Positions 52,705-62,247 of a stretch of DNA of 64,000 nt are shown one piece after another. Positions within the stretch are counted from its first letter, which is position 1, and every line of letters starts with the position of its first letter. A program made the translations under genes and the position numbers. This stretch comes from Nocardioidaceae bacterium (GTDB lineage Bacteria; Actinomycetota; Actinomycetes; Propionibacteriales; Nocardioidaceae). The stretch lies in assembly GCA_009780515.1 (NCBI GenBank), contig WQZX01000005.1:1-64000 (forward strand), written 5' to 3'. A model generated the notes under the pieces. The model was not told the origin of the DNA. It ran no database searches and saw only the letters and a program-made list of their open reading frames with translations.

Positions 52705-53907
52705 TCAGATCGGCGGCGCCGGGGTCACGACCCCCGCCTCGCGGTCGGCCGCCTCGATGTCCTCGCGGCTGATGCCGAGGAGATACATGATGGTGTCGAG
52801 GTAGGGCACGTTCAGCGAGGTGTCGGCGGCCTCGCGCACGACCGGCCGGGCGTTGTAGGCGATGCCGAGCCCGGCTGCCGCGAGCATGTCGAGGTCGTTG
52901 GCGCCGTCGCCGATCGCGATCGTCGCGGCCTCGGGCACGCCGAGGTCGGCGGCGAACTCCCGCAGCGCTCGCGCCTTGCCGGCACGGTCGACGACCTCGC
53001 CGACGACCCGGCCGCTGAGCCTGCCGTCGACGACCTCGAGGGTGTTGGCGCGGGCGCGGTGGATCCCGAGGTCGGCCGCGAGGCGGTCGGTGATCTGGCT
53101 GAACCCGCCGGAGACGATCGCGAACCGGTAGCCGAGCCGGCGCAGGATGCGCACCAGGGTGCGGGCGCCCGGGTTCACCACGATCTGGCCGTACACCTCG
53201 TCGAGCACCCGCTCGTCGAGGCCCTCCAGCAATGCCACCCGCTCGCGGAGCGACTCAGCGAAGTCGAGCTCGCCGCGCATGGCCCGCTCGGTGATCTCGG
53301 CGACCTGCGCGCCGAACCCCGCGTGTGCGGCGAGCATCTCGATGACCTCACCCTCGATGAGCGTGGAGTCGACGTCCATCACGATCAGCCGCATGCCGTG
53401 GCGCAGCAGCGACGCCGGCTGGACCGCCACGTCGATGCCCTGGCGGGCGGCCTCCTTCGCCAGCGAGGTCCGCAGGCGTGCGGGCTCGATGCCGGAGACG
53501 TCCATCTCGATCGCGGTGACGGGGTAGCGCGCCATCCGCTCGATGCGGTCGATGTTGCCGCCCGCATCGGCGATGCGGCCGGCGACGGCGCCCATCGCCG
53601 CGGCCTTGAGCGGCGCGCCGATGACGGTGACGTGCGCGCGGCCGCCCGCACGGCTGCGGTTGTCGCCCGAGCCCTGCTCGATCTCCACGGCCATGCCGAG
53701 ATCGGTCATGGCGGTCTCGATCGTCGTGCGCAGCCGTCGGCTGTCGTGGGGGGCGGTCACGAGGACGGCGAGCACGAGGCGTCGTCGTACGACGATCTGC
53801 TCGATGTCGACCACGGCCACGCCCGCCTGGGCGAGGACGTCGAAGATCGCGGAGGTCACGCCGGGGCGGTCCTTGCCCGTGACGGTGATCAGCAGGGTGT
53901 CGTTCAT
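52705..53907 (-). CDS. serB: Phosphoserine phosphatase with N-terminal ACT domains
   Basis: TLLITVTGKDRPGVTSAIFDVL; LIVMDVDSTLIEGEVIEMLAAHAG; AIGDGANDLDMLAAAGLGIAYNARP. Confidence 0.96.
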   Translation of the reverse strand: MNDTLLITVTGKDRPGVTSAIFDVLAQAGVAVVDIEQIVVRRRLVLAVLVTAPHDSRRLRTTIETAMTDLGMAVEIEQGSGDNRSRAGGRAHVTVIGAPLKAAAMGAVAGRIADAGGNIDRIERMARYPVTAIEMDVSGIEPARLRTSLAKEAARQGIDVAVQPASLLRHGMRLIVMDVDSTLIEGEVIEMLAAHAGFGAQVAEITERAMRGELDFAESLRERVALLEGLDERVLDEVYGQIVVNPGARTLVRILRRLGYRFAIVSGGFSQITDRLAADLGIHRARANTLEVVDGRLSGRVVGEVVDRAGKARALREFAADLGVPEAATIAIGDGANDLDMLAAAGLGIAYNARPVVREAADTSLNVPYLDTIMYLLGISREDIEAADREAGVVTPAPPI

Positions 53908-54647
53908 CGCGCCGAAGAGTATCGGGGTGGCCAGCCGTCGGGGGAGAAGGCCGCGGTCAGGGCGAGGCGGGCCGCCCGGTCCAGCGGGTCGAGCGCCTCG
54001 CGCCGGCGCGCCATCTCTCCGGCGCTCACGGCCGCCCCGTCGTCGGACGAGGCCAGCTCGACCACCTGCCACATCCGCAGGGCCCGCCCCGCGAGGTCCA
54101 CGCACCGGGGAGGTACGCCGGGCGGCGCGTGCAGCCGCTCGCTCGCCCGCAGGTCGATCAGCTCGTCGGCGATCTCGGGCCGCCAGCGCCCCACGTCGAG
54201 CGCGGCCAGGTCTCGCGCGGCGGTCAGCAGCGCCGAGCGGAGCCCGCGGTCGGCCTCGCCCAGGTCCGGTGGCGGCCTCCGGTGCGCGGAGTAAGGCGTC
54301 CACTCGACCGCCCGCCCGACGGCGCCGGGCACCAGCCCGGCGCCGGCCCCGAGCAGGAGCACCGCCTCGCCGGCGTCGATCGCGGCAGTGCTGAGGTCGC
54401 GTGGCCCGCGCAGGCCGACCGGGTCGCCGGCCGCGGGGAACACCGCGGCGATCGCCGACGCCCCCGCGGACCGCTGCCGCGCGAGGTAGGGCACCAGCCC
54501 CGGCTCGTCCCCGACGACCACGTGCGCGACGTCGGCGCCGAGCACCGCGTCGAGCAGCTCGTCGGGGCCGATCGCGCCGTCCAGCCAGGCCGTTCCCCAC
54601 CAGGCGAGGCGCGCCGAGACCGGCAGCGCGTCGTACCGGCTGCTCAC
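53904..54647 (-). CDS. Hypothetical protein
   Basis: SSRYDALPVSARLAWWGTAWLDGAIGPDELLDAVLGADVAHVVVGDEPGL; overlaps serB start; GTG start inferred. Confidence 0.75.
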   Translation of the reverse strand: MSSRYDALPVSARLAWWGTAWLDGAIGPDELLDAVLGADVAHVVVGDEPGLVPYLARQRSAGASAIAAVFPAAGDPVGLRGPRDLSTAAIDAGEAVLLLGAGAGLVPGAVGRAVEWTPYSAHRRPPPDLGEADRGLRSALLTAARDLAALDVGRWRPEIADELIDLRASERLHAPPGVPPRCVDLAGRALRMWQVVELASSDDGAAVSAGEMARRREALDPLDRAARLALTAAFSPDGWPPRYSSAR

Positions 54648-54755
54648 GTGCTGCTCCCCGTTCTCATCGCCGTGGAGATTAGAGGATGCGGGCGCGTGAT
54701 GGGCGACGTGGAGCAGGCGACCCTCGCCCTGCATCCTGTTAGTAGGGTTGCGTGC

Positions 54756-55550
54756 ATGTCAGCCGTACTGGAGCTCGCCGACGTCAGCGTGCGACGGGGC
54801 GGCGCCAGCCTCCTCGACCGGGTGAGCTGGGTCGTCCGCGAGGGCGAGCGGTGGGTCATCCTCGGCGCGAACGGCGCCGGGAAGACCACCCTGATGCAGG
54901 TCGCCGCCACCCAGATGCACCCGACCGCGGGTGCGGTCGGCATCCTCGGCGAGCTGCTCGGCACCGTCGACGTCTTCGAGCTGCGTCCCCGGATCGGCGT
55001 GACTAGCGCGGCCATCGCTGAGCGGATCCCGCGCGACGAGACCGTGCGCGACCTCATCGTCTCGGCGTCGTACGCCGTGCTGGGGCGCTGGCGCGAGGAG
55101 TACGACGACCTCGACCACGCGCGTGCCGGGGACCTCATGCGCGAGGTCGGCATCGAGCGGCTGGCCGACCGGACCTTCGGCACGCTGTCCGAGGGGGAGC
55201 GCAAGCGGGTGCAGATCGCGCGGGCGCTGATGACCGACCCCGAGCTGCTGCTGCTCGACGAGCCCGCCGCGGGCCTGGACCTCGGCGGACGTGAGGACCT
55301 CGTCTCGACGCTGTCCGTGCTCGCCTACGACCCGGGCTCGCCCGCGACCGTCGTCGTCTCCCACCACGTCGAGGAGATTCCGCCGGGCTTCACCCACGTC
55401 CTGATGCTGTGCCAGGGCCGTGTCGTCGCCTCCGGGCCGCTCGAGGAGACCATGTCGGCGGAGGCTCTCTCGGCCACGTTCGGCATGCCGCTGGCGCTGT
55501 CCCACCAGGACGGTCGGTACGCCGCCCGCCGGCGTCAGCACCGCATCTGA
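54756..55550 (+). CDS. ABC transporter ATP-binding protein
   Basis: [62 protein letters not shown]. Confidence 0.94.
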   Translation: MSAVLELADVSVRRGGASLLDRVSWVVREGERWVILGANGAGKTTLMQVAATQMHPTAGAVGILGELLGTVDVFELRPRIGVTSAAIAERIPRDETVRDLIVSASYAVLGRWREEYDDLDHARAGDLMREVGIERLADRTFGTLSEGERKRVQIARALMTDPELLLLDEPAAGLDLGGREDLVSTLSVLAYDPGSPATVVVSHHVEEIPPGFTHVLMLCQGRVVASGPLEETMSAEALSATFGMPLALSHQDGRYAARRRQHRI

Positions 55551-55605
55551 CGCCTGCTGCCGCAACCCCGGTTTCTCCCGGCACCCGCGGGGATAGGCTT
55601 CGAGC

Positions 55606-56085
55606 ATGCACTGGATGAGCGACCACCACTGGGAGGTCTGGCTCGGCATCTCGATCCTGCTCCTCGTGGGCGAGATGTGCACGCTCGACCTGATCATGGG
55701 CATGCTCGCGGTCGGCGGCCTCGCCGGCATGCTGACCGCGATGCTGAGCGGCTCCTGGGTCGTCCAGGGCGTCGTCGCCGCCGTCGTCGCCCTGGCCATG
55801 CTGGCCGTCGTGCGGCCCTCGCTGGCGCGCACCCTGCACAGCGGTCCGGAGATCGCGACCGGCAACGCGAGGGTGATCGGCATGCGCGGCAAGGTCGTGG
55901 AGCCGGTCGGCCCGATGCAGACCGGCCGGATCGCGATCGACGGCGAGTTCTGGACCGCCAGCGCCGACGCCGAGCTTCCGATCGGCCTGACCGTCGAGGT
56001 CGTCGAGATCCGTGGGGCGACCGCGCACGTGCGGCCGGCCGAGGCCTCCGAGTTCGAGCAGTACCACCCACCCAAGGAGATCTGA
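55606..56085 (+). CDS. NfeD-like membrane protein
   Basis: Three TM plus OB-like C-terminus (GKVVEPVGPMQTGRIAIDGEFWTASADAELPIGLTVEVVEIRGATAHV); upstream of SPFH gene. Confidence 0.9.
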   Translation: MHWMSDHHWEVWLGISILLLVGEMCTLDLIMGMLAVGGLAGMLTAMLSGSWVVQGVVAAVVALAMLAVVRPSLARTLHSGPEIATGNARVIGMRGKVVEPVGPMQTGRIAIDGEFWTASADAELPIGLTVEVVEIRGATAHVRPAEASEFEQYHPPKEI

Positions 56086-57260
56086 TGATCTACGTCATCC
56101 TGCTCGCCATCGTCTTCATCTTCGTGGTGGTGGTGCTGGCCAAGACGGTCCGCGTCGTGCCCCAGGCACGTGCGGGCGTCGTCGAGCGCTTCGGCAAGTA
56201 CAAGCAGACCCTGCCGGCCGGCCTGAACTTCGTGGTGCCCTTTATCGACAAGGTGCGCTACATGATCGACCTGCGCGAGCAGGTCGTGAGCTTCCCGCCG
56301 CAGCCGGTGATCACCGAGGACAACCTCTCGGTCGACATCGACACGGTCATCTACTTCCGCGTGACCGACCCGATCGCGGCGACGTACGAGATCGCCAACT
56401 ACATCTCCGCGATCGAGCAGCTCACCATGACCACGCTGCGCAACATCATCGGTGGCATGGACCTCGAGCAGACGCTGACCAGCCGCGACCAGGTCAACTC
56501 GGGCCTGCGGGGCGTGCTGGACGAGGCCACCGGCAAGTGGGGCATCCGCGTCAACCGCGTCGAGGTCAAGAGCATCGACCCGCCGGGCTCCATCAAGGAC
56601 GCCATGGAGAAGCAGATGCGGGCCGACCGTGACAAGCGCGCGCTGATCCTGTCCGCCGAGGGTCAGCGGCAGTCGGCGATCCTCACCGCGGAGGGCAACA
56701 AGCAGTCCGCGATCCTCAACGCCGAGGGTGACAAGGAGTCGCGGATCCTCCGCGCGCAGGCCGACCGCGAGGCCCAGATCCTGCAGGCCCAGGGTGAGGG
56801 ACAGGCCATCCAGACCGTCTTCCAGGCGATCCACGACGGCCGCCCGGACCAGTCGCTGCTGGCCTACCAGTACCTCCAGATGATGCCGCGCATCGCCAAG
56901 GGCGACGCCAACAAGATGTGGATCATCCCGAGCGAGTTCGGCGAGGCGCTGAAGGGCCTCGGCACGGCCATCGGCAGCGTCCCGGGCGTGCCGCAGGAGA
57001 CCGAGGGCCCGCGGGTGCGCGTCGACATGGGCCCGAGCGAGCCGCAGCTGCCCGACGACCGCGAGGTCGCGTCCACGCAGGCCGCGGTCGAGCAGGCCAT
57101 CAAGGAGGCCGAGGACGCGGCCCATCCCGGCCGCGAGGCCAGCGCGCTGCCGACCGAGTCGGACACGCCGGCTCCCGGTGCGACCTCGGACGACACGGGC
57201 GAGACGGGCGACACGGGTGAGGGCGACACGGGCGGGGCGACCGGCCCGGAGGCTCCGTGA
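56085..57260 (+). CDS. SPFH/band 7 (stomatin-like) protein
   Basis: VRVVPQARAGVVERFGKYKQTLPAGLNFVVPFIDKVRYMIDLREQVVSFPPQPVITEDNLSVDIDTVIYFRVTDP. Confidence 0.96.
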   Translation: MIYVILLAIVFIFVVVVLAKTVRVVPQARAGVVERFGKYKQTLPAGLNFVVPFIDKVRYMIDLREQVVSFPPQPVITEDNLSVDIDTVIYFRVTDPIAATYEIANYISAIEQLTMTTLRNIIGGMDLEQTLTSRDQVNSGLRGVLDEATGKWGIRVNRVEVKSIDPPGSIKDAMEKQMRADRDKRALILSAEGQRQSAILTAEGNKQSAILNAEGDKESRILRAQADREAQILQAQGEGQAIQTVFQAIHDGRPDQSLLAYQYLQMMPRIAKGDANKMWIIPSEFGEALKGLGTAIGSVPGVPQETEGPRVRVDMGPSEPQLPDDREVASTQAAVEQAIKEAEDAAHPGREASALPTESDTPAPGATSDDTGETGDTGEGDTGGATGPEAP

Positions 57261-57712
57261 GCGAGCGTCCCTTCGGGGACGAGCCCACACAGCCGGGAGG
57301 TACGCCGGGTGGCGGTCCGACGTACCAGCCGTATCCGCCGCCGGGCGGCTACCCGGCGCCGCAGCCCGAGCCCTACCCGGCCGGGGCGCTCTACCAGGCT
57401 CCACAGCCGACGAACGGACTCGCGATCGCCTCGATGGTCACCGGGATCGTCTGCGTGGCTGCGGCGTTCGCGCTGTGCGGCGTCGGCGGCATCCTCGGGA
57501 TCGTGCCGGCCATCATGGGCCACGTCGCCCGCGGCCAGATCAGGCGCGACAACCAGGCCGGGGACGGCTTCGCCCTCGCCGGCGTGATCATCGGCTGGAT
57601 CTCGTTCGTGGTCGCGCTGATCGCGATCGTGGTGTTCGTCGTGATCCTCGGCGCGATGTTCTCGCCGTTCTACGACTCGCCCGGCAGCGGAGGGCGCGGA
57701 GTCTCGGTCTGA
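57257..57712 (+). CDS. DUF4190-like membrane protein
   Basis: Pro/Tyr/Gly-rich N-terminus then LAIASMVTGIVCVAAAFALCGVGGILGIVPAIMGHVARGQI. Confidence 0.88.
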   Translation: MSERPFGDEPTQPGGTPGGGPTYQPYPPPGGYPAPQPEPYPAGALYQAPQPTNGLAIASMVTGIVCVAAAFALCGVGGILGIVPAIMGHVARGQIRRDNQAGDGFALAGVIIGWISFVVALIAIVVFVVILGAMFSPFYDSPGSGGRGVSV

Positions 57713-57718
57713 CCGAGG

Positions 57719-58096
57719 TCAGGCGCCCTTGGCAGCCTTGCGGCCGCCCGCGAGGCCGCGTGCGCCGGAGAGCACCGCGAAGCCCGCGACGGCCACGAGC
57801 CCGGCACCGGCGGCGAGGCCGAGCCGCTTCGACCTGAGCTCGATGACCCCGGTCGCGGCGTCGGTGCCGTCGACCGCCATCCCGACCAGGGTCAGGTTGC
57901 GCCGGGTCGAGCCGCGCGACACCAGCGTGACGGCGCCGAGGGCCGTCTCACGTGCACCGAACAGGCGCGTCAGGTACGCCGCCTGCGGGTTGGCCGCGGC
58001 GGAGACGCCGAACATCCGCGCGGTCAGATCGGGCGCGACCAGTGCGCAGATGCCGATGACGATGCGGCCCAGGGAGATGCCGGTCACAGGATCCAT
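57719..58096 (-). CDS. Hypothetical membrane-associated protein
   Basis: MDPVTGISLGRIVIGICALVAPDLTARMFGVSAAANPQAAYLTRLFGARETALGAVTL. Confidence 0.78.
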   Translation of the reverse strand: MDPVTGISLGRIVIGICALVAPDLTARMFGVSAAANPQAAYLTRLFGARETALGAVTLVSRGSTRRNLTLVGMAVDGTDAATGVIELRSKRLGLAAGAGLVAVAGFAVLSGARGLAGGRKAAKGA

Positions 58097-58146
58097 GGCC
58101 GCACCCTAGCGGGCCCTCGGGCGGGACGGCGCGCGCGGCGCGACAG

Positions 58147-59115
58147 TCAGTCGACGTACGCGCCGAGCCAGCGCGCGATCTCGTCGTACACGCGGTCGCG
58201 GGCGGGCCTGCGCGAGAGGACCACGTCGTGGATGGCGCCGGGCACTGCGACGTAGGTGACGTGGCGGCCGATGGCGGTCGCCCAGCGCCGGATCTGGCGC
58301 ACGTCGAGCACGATGTCGGTGGTGAAGACGTCCTCGCCCATCGCCTTGGGCGCGCTGGAGCGGTCCGAGGAGAGCACGAGCACGGGACAGTCGACGTCGA
58401 GGCCGGCCTGCAGCTGGGCGTGCCCCGCGCGGATCGCGGCGAGCCAGCCGAAGCGCACGGGGAAGGACCCGAGCGGCTTCCAGTCGAGGTTGAACTCCCA
58501 CTCGCCGTCGTGGTCCTTGTGCAGCCCGCGTGCGTAGAAGCCGGACACGTCGCGGGTCAGCTCGCGCATCGGCGCGCGCTTGCCGGCCTGGGCGAGCGCG
58601 AGGTTGGCCGGACGCGAGCGCATCCAGGCCGGCCCCTGCAGGTCGAGCCAGGGGGAGTTGAGGAGAACCCCCTCGAGGCCCTCGGGCCTCCTCGCCTCGG
58701 CCCACAGCGGCACGATCAGGCCGCCGGTGGAGTGGGCGGCGATGATGACGCGGGTGTGACCGTCGCGCTTCGTGATGCGCTCCCAGGCGGCGTCCAGCTC
58801 CTCGAAGTACGCCGACAGGTCGGCCACGTAGGTGCCGGACTGGTGGTCGCGCAGCGACCGGCCGTACTTGCGCAGGTCCAGGGCGTACATGTCGTGGCCG
58901 CGGTCGATCCACCACTCGGCGTACTCGGTCTGGAAGAAGTAGTCCGAGAAGCCGTGGACGTGCAGGACGGCGCGGTCGGTCGGCGCCGCCGCGGACCGGC
59001 TGACGAGCGTGGCGACGACCTCGCCCTCGAAGTCGGCCGCGAGGTCGATCGTCTCGGCCAGCCACGGCTCGCCGAGGACGTCGGTGGTGATCGTGGGACC
59101 GGGCTCGCTGCTCAC
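58147..59115 (-). CDS. Alpha/beta hydrolase (lysophospholipase-like)
   Basis: AVLHVHGFSDYFFQTEYAEWWIDRGHDMYALDLRKYGRS; IAAHSTGGLIVPLWAE; GTG start inferred. Confidence 0.9.
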   Translation of the reverse strand: MSSEPGPTITTDVLGEPWLAETIDLAADFEGEVVATLVSRSAAAPTDRAVLHVHGFSDYFFQTEYAEWWIDRGHDMYALDLRKYGRSLRDHQSGTYVADLSAYFEELDAAWERITKRDGHTRVIIAAHSTGGLIVPLWAEARRPEGLEGVLLNSPWLDLQGPAWMRSRPANLALAQAGKRAPMRELTRDVSGFYARGLHKDHDGEWEFNLDWKPLGSFPVRFGWLAAIRAGHAQLQAGLDVDCPVLVLSSDRSSAPKAMGEDVFTTDIVLDVRQIRRWATAIGRHVTYVAVPGAIHDVVLSRRPARDRVYDEIARWLGAYVD

Positions 59116-59208
59116 GAGGGAAGTCTGCCACCTGCGTCGGCGCGCCAACTGCCCCGCCGGCGCTCGGCCGTCAGGCTCCGGGCCGGACGAGCCTCTAGCC
59201 TCCGGGGT

Positions 59209-60063
59209 GTGACCTCTCCGCCGAGCCTCGACCACCTGGCTGCCCTGACCGTGCTGTCTGGACGCACGTGGCACGCCGAGCCGCTGGTGCACGGGCGAGT
59301 CGAGCCGGTCGTGCGCGTGACCACCACCGACGACGTCGCGCCGCCGCTCGACCTGGTCGTACGGCGGGTGGGCCCGGCGCGCGGCGTCGACCTGGACGAC
59401 GAGGGCCCGGCGACGGTCGCGGCCGCCGCGCTGGGGGTGGGCCCCGCGGTCGTGGAGTGGCGGCCGGAGGATCGCCTGCTCGCCGTCGAGCACGTCACGG
59501 GGCGGATGGTCACCCGCTCGGACCTGCTCCAGCCCGAGCCGCTGGCGCGGCTGTGCACCGCTCTCCGCCGGCTGCACGCCGCACCGGAGCCGTTCGGCCA
59601 GGACCTCGACCTGTTCGCCGAGGCCCGTCGCCACCCGGCGCTGGTGGGCGACCGGCTGCTGGCCGAGCTCGAGTCGGCCCTCGGCGCGCATCCGGAGGGT
59701 TCGGCGCCGTGCCACAACGACGTCGTGCCGGGGAACTTCCTTGACGACGGCGAGCGGATCTGGCTGGTCGACTTCGAGTACGCCGGCAACATCGCGCCGT
59801 CGGCCGAGCTGGCCTGTCTCGTGGTCGGCGCCGAGCTGGGGACCGCCGACATCCCGACCATCGCCGCGGCGTACGACGGCGAGGCGACCCCGTTGCGGGT
59901 CGCGCGGATCGCGCTCTGGCGCGTCGTGCAGCTCGTGCTGTGGAGCGAGTGGGCGCGCGCGGTGGCCAGCAAGAGCTGGGCGGACCGGCTGTCGGCCGCG
60001 CGCGACGAGGCGGTCGCCGACCCGGCCCTGCGCTCCTGGCTCGACGAGGTACGTCGTGGCTGA
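59209..60063 (+). CDS. Phosphotransferase (APH/choline kinase-like)
   Basis: PCHNDVVPGNFLDDGERIWLVDFEYAGNIAPSAELACLV. Confidence 0.9.
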   Translation: MTSPPSLDHLAALTVLSGRTWHAEPLVHGRVEPVVRVTTTDDVAPPLDLVVRRVGPARGVDLDDEGPATVAAAALGVGPAVVEWRPEDRLLAVEHVTGRMVTRSDLLQPEPLARLCTALRRLHAAPEPFGQDLDLFAEARRHPALVGDRLLAELESALGAHPEGSAPCHNDVVPGNFLDDGERIWLVDFEYAGNIAPSAELACLVVGAELGTADIPTIAAAYDGEATPLRVARIALWRVVQLVLWSEWARAVASKSWADRLSAARDEAVADPALRSWLDEVRRG

Positions 60064-60285
60064 CAGCCCGCGCCCGTCGTACGGTCCCTCGCTGCGGCCG
60101 TGGCACTTCGTGCTGGCGCTCGGCTGGCTGGCCCGGGCGTCGGGCTGCTGGTGGCGGGCGGGGTGCTCGGGCCGGCGTACGACCACAGCCACGGCCTGGT
60201 GATCGTCCTGGTCGTCGCCATCGACGTGGTGGCGCTGCTCGCGCCGGTGCTGGCGCTGCCACGGCGTCGGCCTGCCTCCGGTTGA
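60056..60285 (+). pseudogene. Small two-TM membrane protein gene with an apparent frameshift
   Basis: VADSPRPSYGPSLRPWHFVLALGW in one frame, AGPGVGLLVAGGVLGPAYDHSHGLVIVLVVAIDVVALLAPVLAL in the next; one extra G near 60126 restores one ORF. Confidence 0.7.
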
Positions 60286-60349
60286 GCGGCCTTCACGGTT
60301 CTTCAGCGGTGTGGCAGTGGGCGGAGGCCGTCGCCCTTAAGGTCTGCAC

Positions 60350-61090
60350 ATGACCGAAGCCGCAGCGCCCGAGGAGACGCTGGCGGCGATGCGAGCCCGG
60401 CTGCAGGAGCAGTGCCGCGTGCCGCCACTGCCGACCGACTGGGAGTGGGCGTCGGCGATGGTCTCCGCGGAGGGCCTCGACTTCGGCGGCGACTTCTTCG
60501 TCGCCGCGCCCCTGCAGACCTCGGAGGGGCCGGGCCTGCAGATGGTGCTGGTCGATGTGTGCGGCAACGGTGCGAAGGCGCTGCCGGCGGCGACGCGGCT
60601 CGCGGACACGATCCGGGGCCTCGTTGCCACCCAGCCGTACGACGGCGTCATGCCGGCCGTGAGCGCGCACCTGAACGCGTTGGAGGACCCCGAGGCGTTC
60701 GCGACCGCCTGCCAGGTGGTGCTCAGCTTCACGACCGGCCGCTACGAGATCCGCAGCGCGGGCCACCCACCCGTGCTGCGCTGGGACTCGGCCGCGGGGG
60801 AGTGGAGCATCGACTCCGCGCGGGGCATGGCGCTCGGCATCCAGGACTCCCCGGAGCTGCACCACAGCGCCGGCACCCTCGCGCCCGACGAGGGCCTGCT
60901 GTTCTACACCGACGGCGTCGTGGAGACCCGCACGTCGGACTTCGACGAGGGCGTCGAGTGGCTGCGCGACGTTGCCCGTAGCGAGCTGCGGCAGGGGTGG
61001 CCGGGACTGGCGGGCCGGCTCCTGGCGGACGTCACCCAGGGTGCGGACGACCGGGCGGTGCTGGTCCTGAGGCGGTGCCGCGGAATATAG
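60350..61090 (+). CDS. PP2C-family SpoIIE/RsbU-like phosphatase
   Basis: DFGGDFFVAAPLQTSEGPGLQMVLVDVCGNGAKALPAATRLADTIRGL..RSAGHPPVLRWD..LLFYTDGVVETR. Confidence 0.92.
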   Translation: MTEAAAPEETLAAMRARLQEQCRVPPLPTDWEWASAMVSAEGLDFGGDFFVAAPLQTSEGPGLQMVLVDVCGNGAKALPAATRLADTIRGLVATQPYDGVMPAVSAHLNALEDPEAFATACQVVLSFTTGRYEIRSAGHPPVLRWDSAAGEWSIDSARGMALGIQDSPELHHSAGTLAPDEGLLFYTDGVVETRTSDFDEGVEWLRDVARSELRQGWPGLAGRLLADVTQGADDRAVLVLRRCRGI

Positions 61091-61091
61091 T

Positions 61092-61101
61092 TGACATGTC
61101 A
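61092..61101. promoter_or_regulatory. Perfect palindrome TGACATGTCA upstream of the LLM flavin oxidoreductase gene
   Basis: TTGACATGTCACC 40 bp upstream of ATG 61141. Confidence 0.45.
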
Positions 61102-61140
61102 CCAGTTGGGCCGGATGAACCCAGCGAAGGGAGCGCGTCA

Positions 61141-62247
61141 ATGCAGATCGGAATCTTCAGCGTCGGAGACGTCACCGCCGATCCGACCACCGGACGGACC
61201 CCGTCCGAGCACGAGCGGATCAAGGCGCAGGTCGCGATCGCCAAGAAGGCCGAGGACATCGGGCTCGACGTGTTCGCGACGGGCGAGCACCACAACCCGC
61301 CGTTCATCGCGTCCAACCCGACGGCGACGCTCGCCTACATCGGCGCCCAGACCGAGCGCATCGTGCTGTCGACGGCGACGACCTTGATCACGACGACCGA
61401 CCCGGTCCTGATCGCCGAGGACTACGCGAAGATCCAGCACCTGCTCGACGGCCGTGTCGACCTGATGATGGGCCGCGGCAACACCGGCCCGGTCTACCCC
61501 TGGTTCGGCAAGGACATCCGCCAGGGCATCAACCTCGCGATCGAGAACTACGCCCTGCTGCGCCGCCTGTGGAGCGAGGACGTCGTGAGCTGGGAGGGCC
61601 GCTTCCGGACGCCGCTGCAGGGCTACACCTCCACCCCGCGGCCGCTCGACGGCGTCGCGCCGTTCGTGTGGCACGGCTCGATCCGCAGCCCCGAGATCGC
61701 CGAGCAGGCGGCTTACTACGGCGACGGCTTCTTCCACAACCACATCTTCTGGCCCGCCTCGCACACCGCGCAGATGGTCGGTCTCTACCGCCAGCGCTGG
61801 GAGCACTACGGCCACGGCCCCGCGGACACCGCGATCGTCGGCCTCGGCGGGCAGTTCTTCATGCGCCGCAACAGCCAGGACGCGGTCGACGAGTTCCGGC
61901 CGTACTTCGACAACGCGCCGGTCTACGGCCACGGCCCCTCGCTGGAGGACTTCACGGCACAGACGCCGCTGACCGTCGGCTCGCCGCAGCAGGTCCTCGA
62001 GCGCACCCTCTCGTTCCGGGAGTACGCCGGCGACTACCAGCGTCAGCTCTTCCTGCTCGACCATGCCGGGCTGCCGCTCAAGACCGTGCTCGAGCAGCTG
62101 GACCTGCTCGGCGAGATCCTGCCCGAGATGCGCAAGGGTTTCGCCGAGGGCCGACCGTCGCACGTCCCCGACGCGCCGACGCACGCCTCACTGGTCGCCG
62201 CGGCGACCGCGGCCGAAGCGGCGATCGCAGGGGGTGAGGAGTCGTGA
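61141..62247 (+). CDS. LLM-class (luciferase-like) flavin-dependent oxidoreductase
   Basis: MQIGIFSVGDVTADPTTGRTPSEHERIKAQVAIAKKAEDIGLDVFATGEHHNPPFIASNPTATLAYIGAQTERIVLSTATTLI. Confidence 0.94.
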   Translation: MQIGIFSVGDVTADPTTGRTPSEHERIKAQVAIAKKAEDIGLDVFATGEHHNPPFIASNPTATLAYIGAQTERIVLSTATTLITTTDPVLIAEDYAKIQHLLDGRVDLMMGRGNTGPVYPWFGKDIRQGINLAIENYALLRRLWSEDVVSWEGRFRTPLQGYTSTPRPLDGVAPFVWHGSIRSPEIAEQAAYYGDGFFHNHIFWPASHTAQMVGLYRQRWEHYGHGPADTAIVGLGGQFFMRRNSQDAVDEFRPYFDNAPVYGHGPSLEDFTAQTPLTVGSPQQVLERTLSFREYAGDYQRQLFLLDHAGLPLKTVLEQLDLLGEILPEMRKGFAEGRPSHVPDAPTHASLVAAATAAEAAIAGGEES

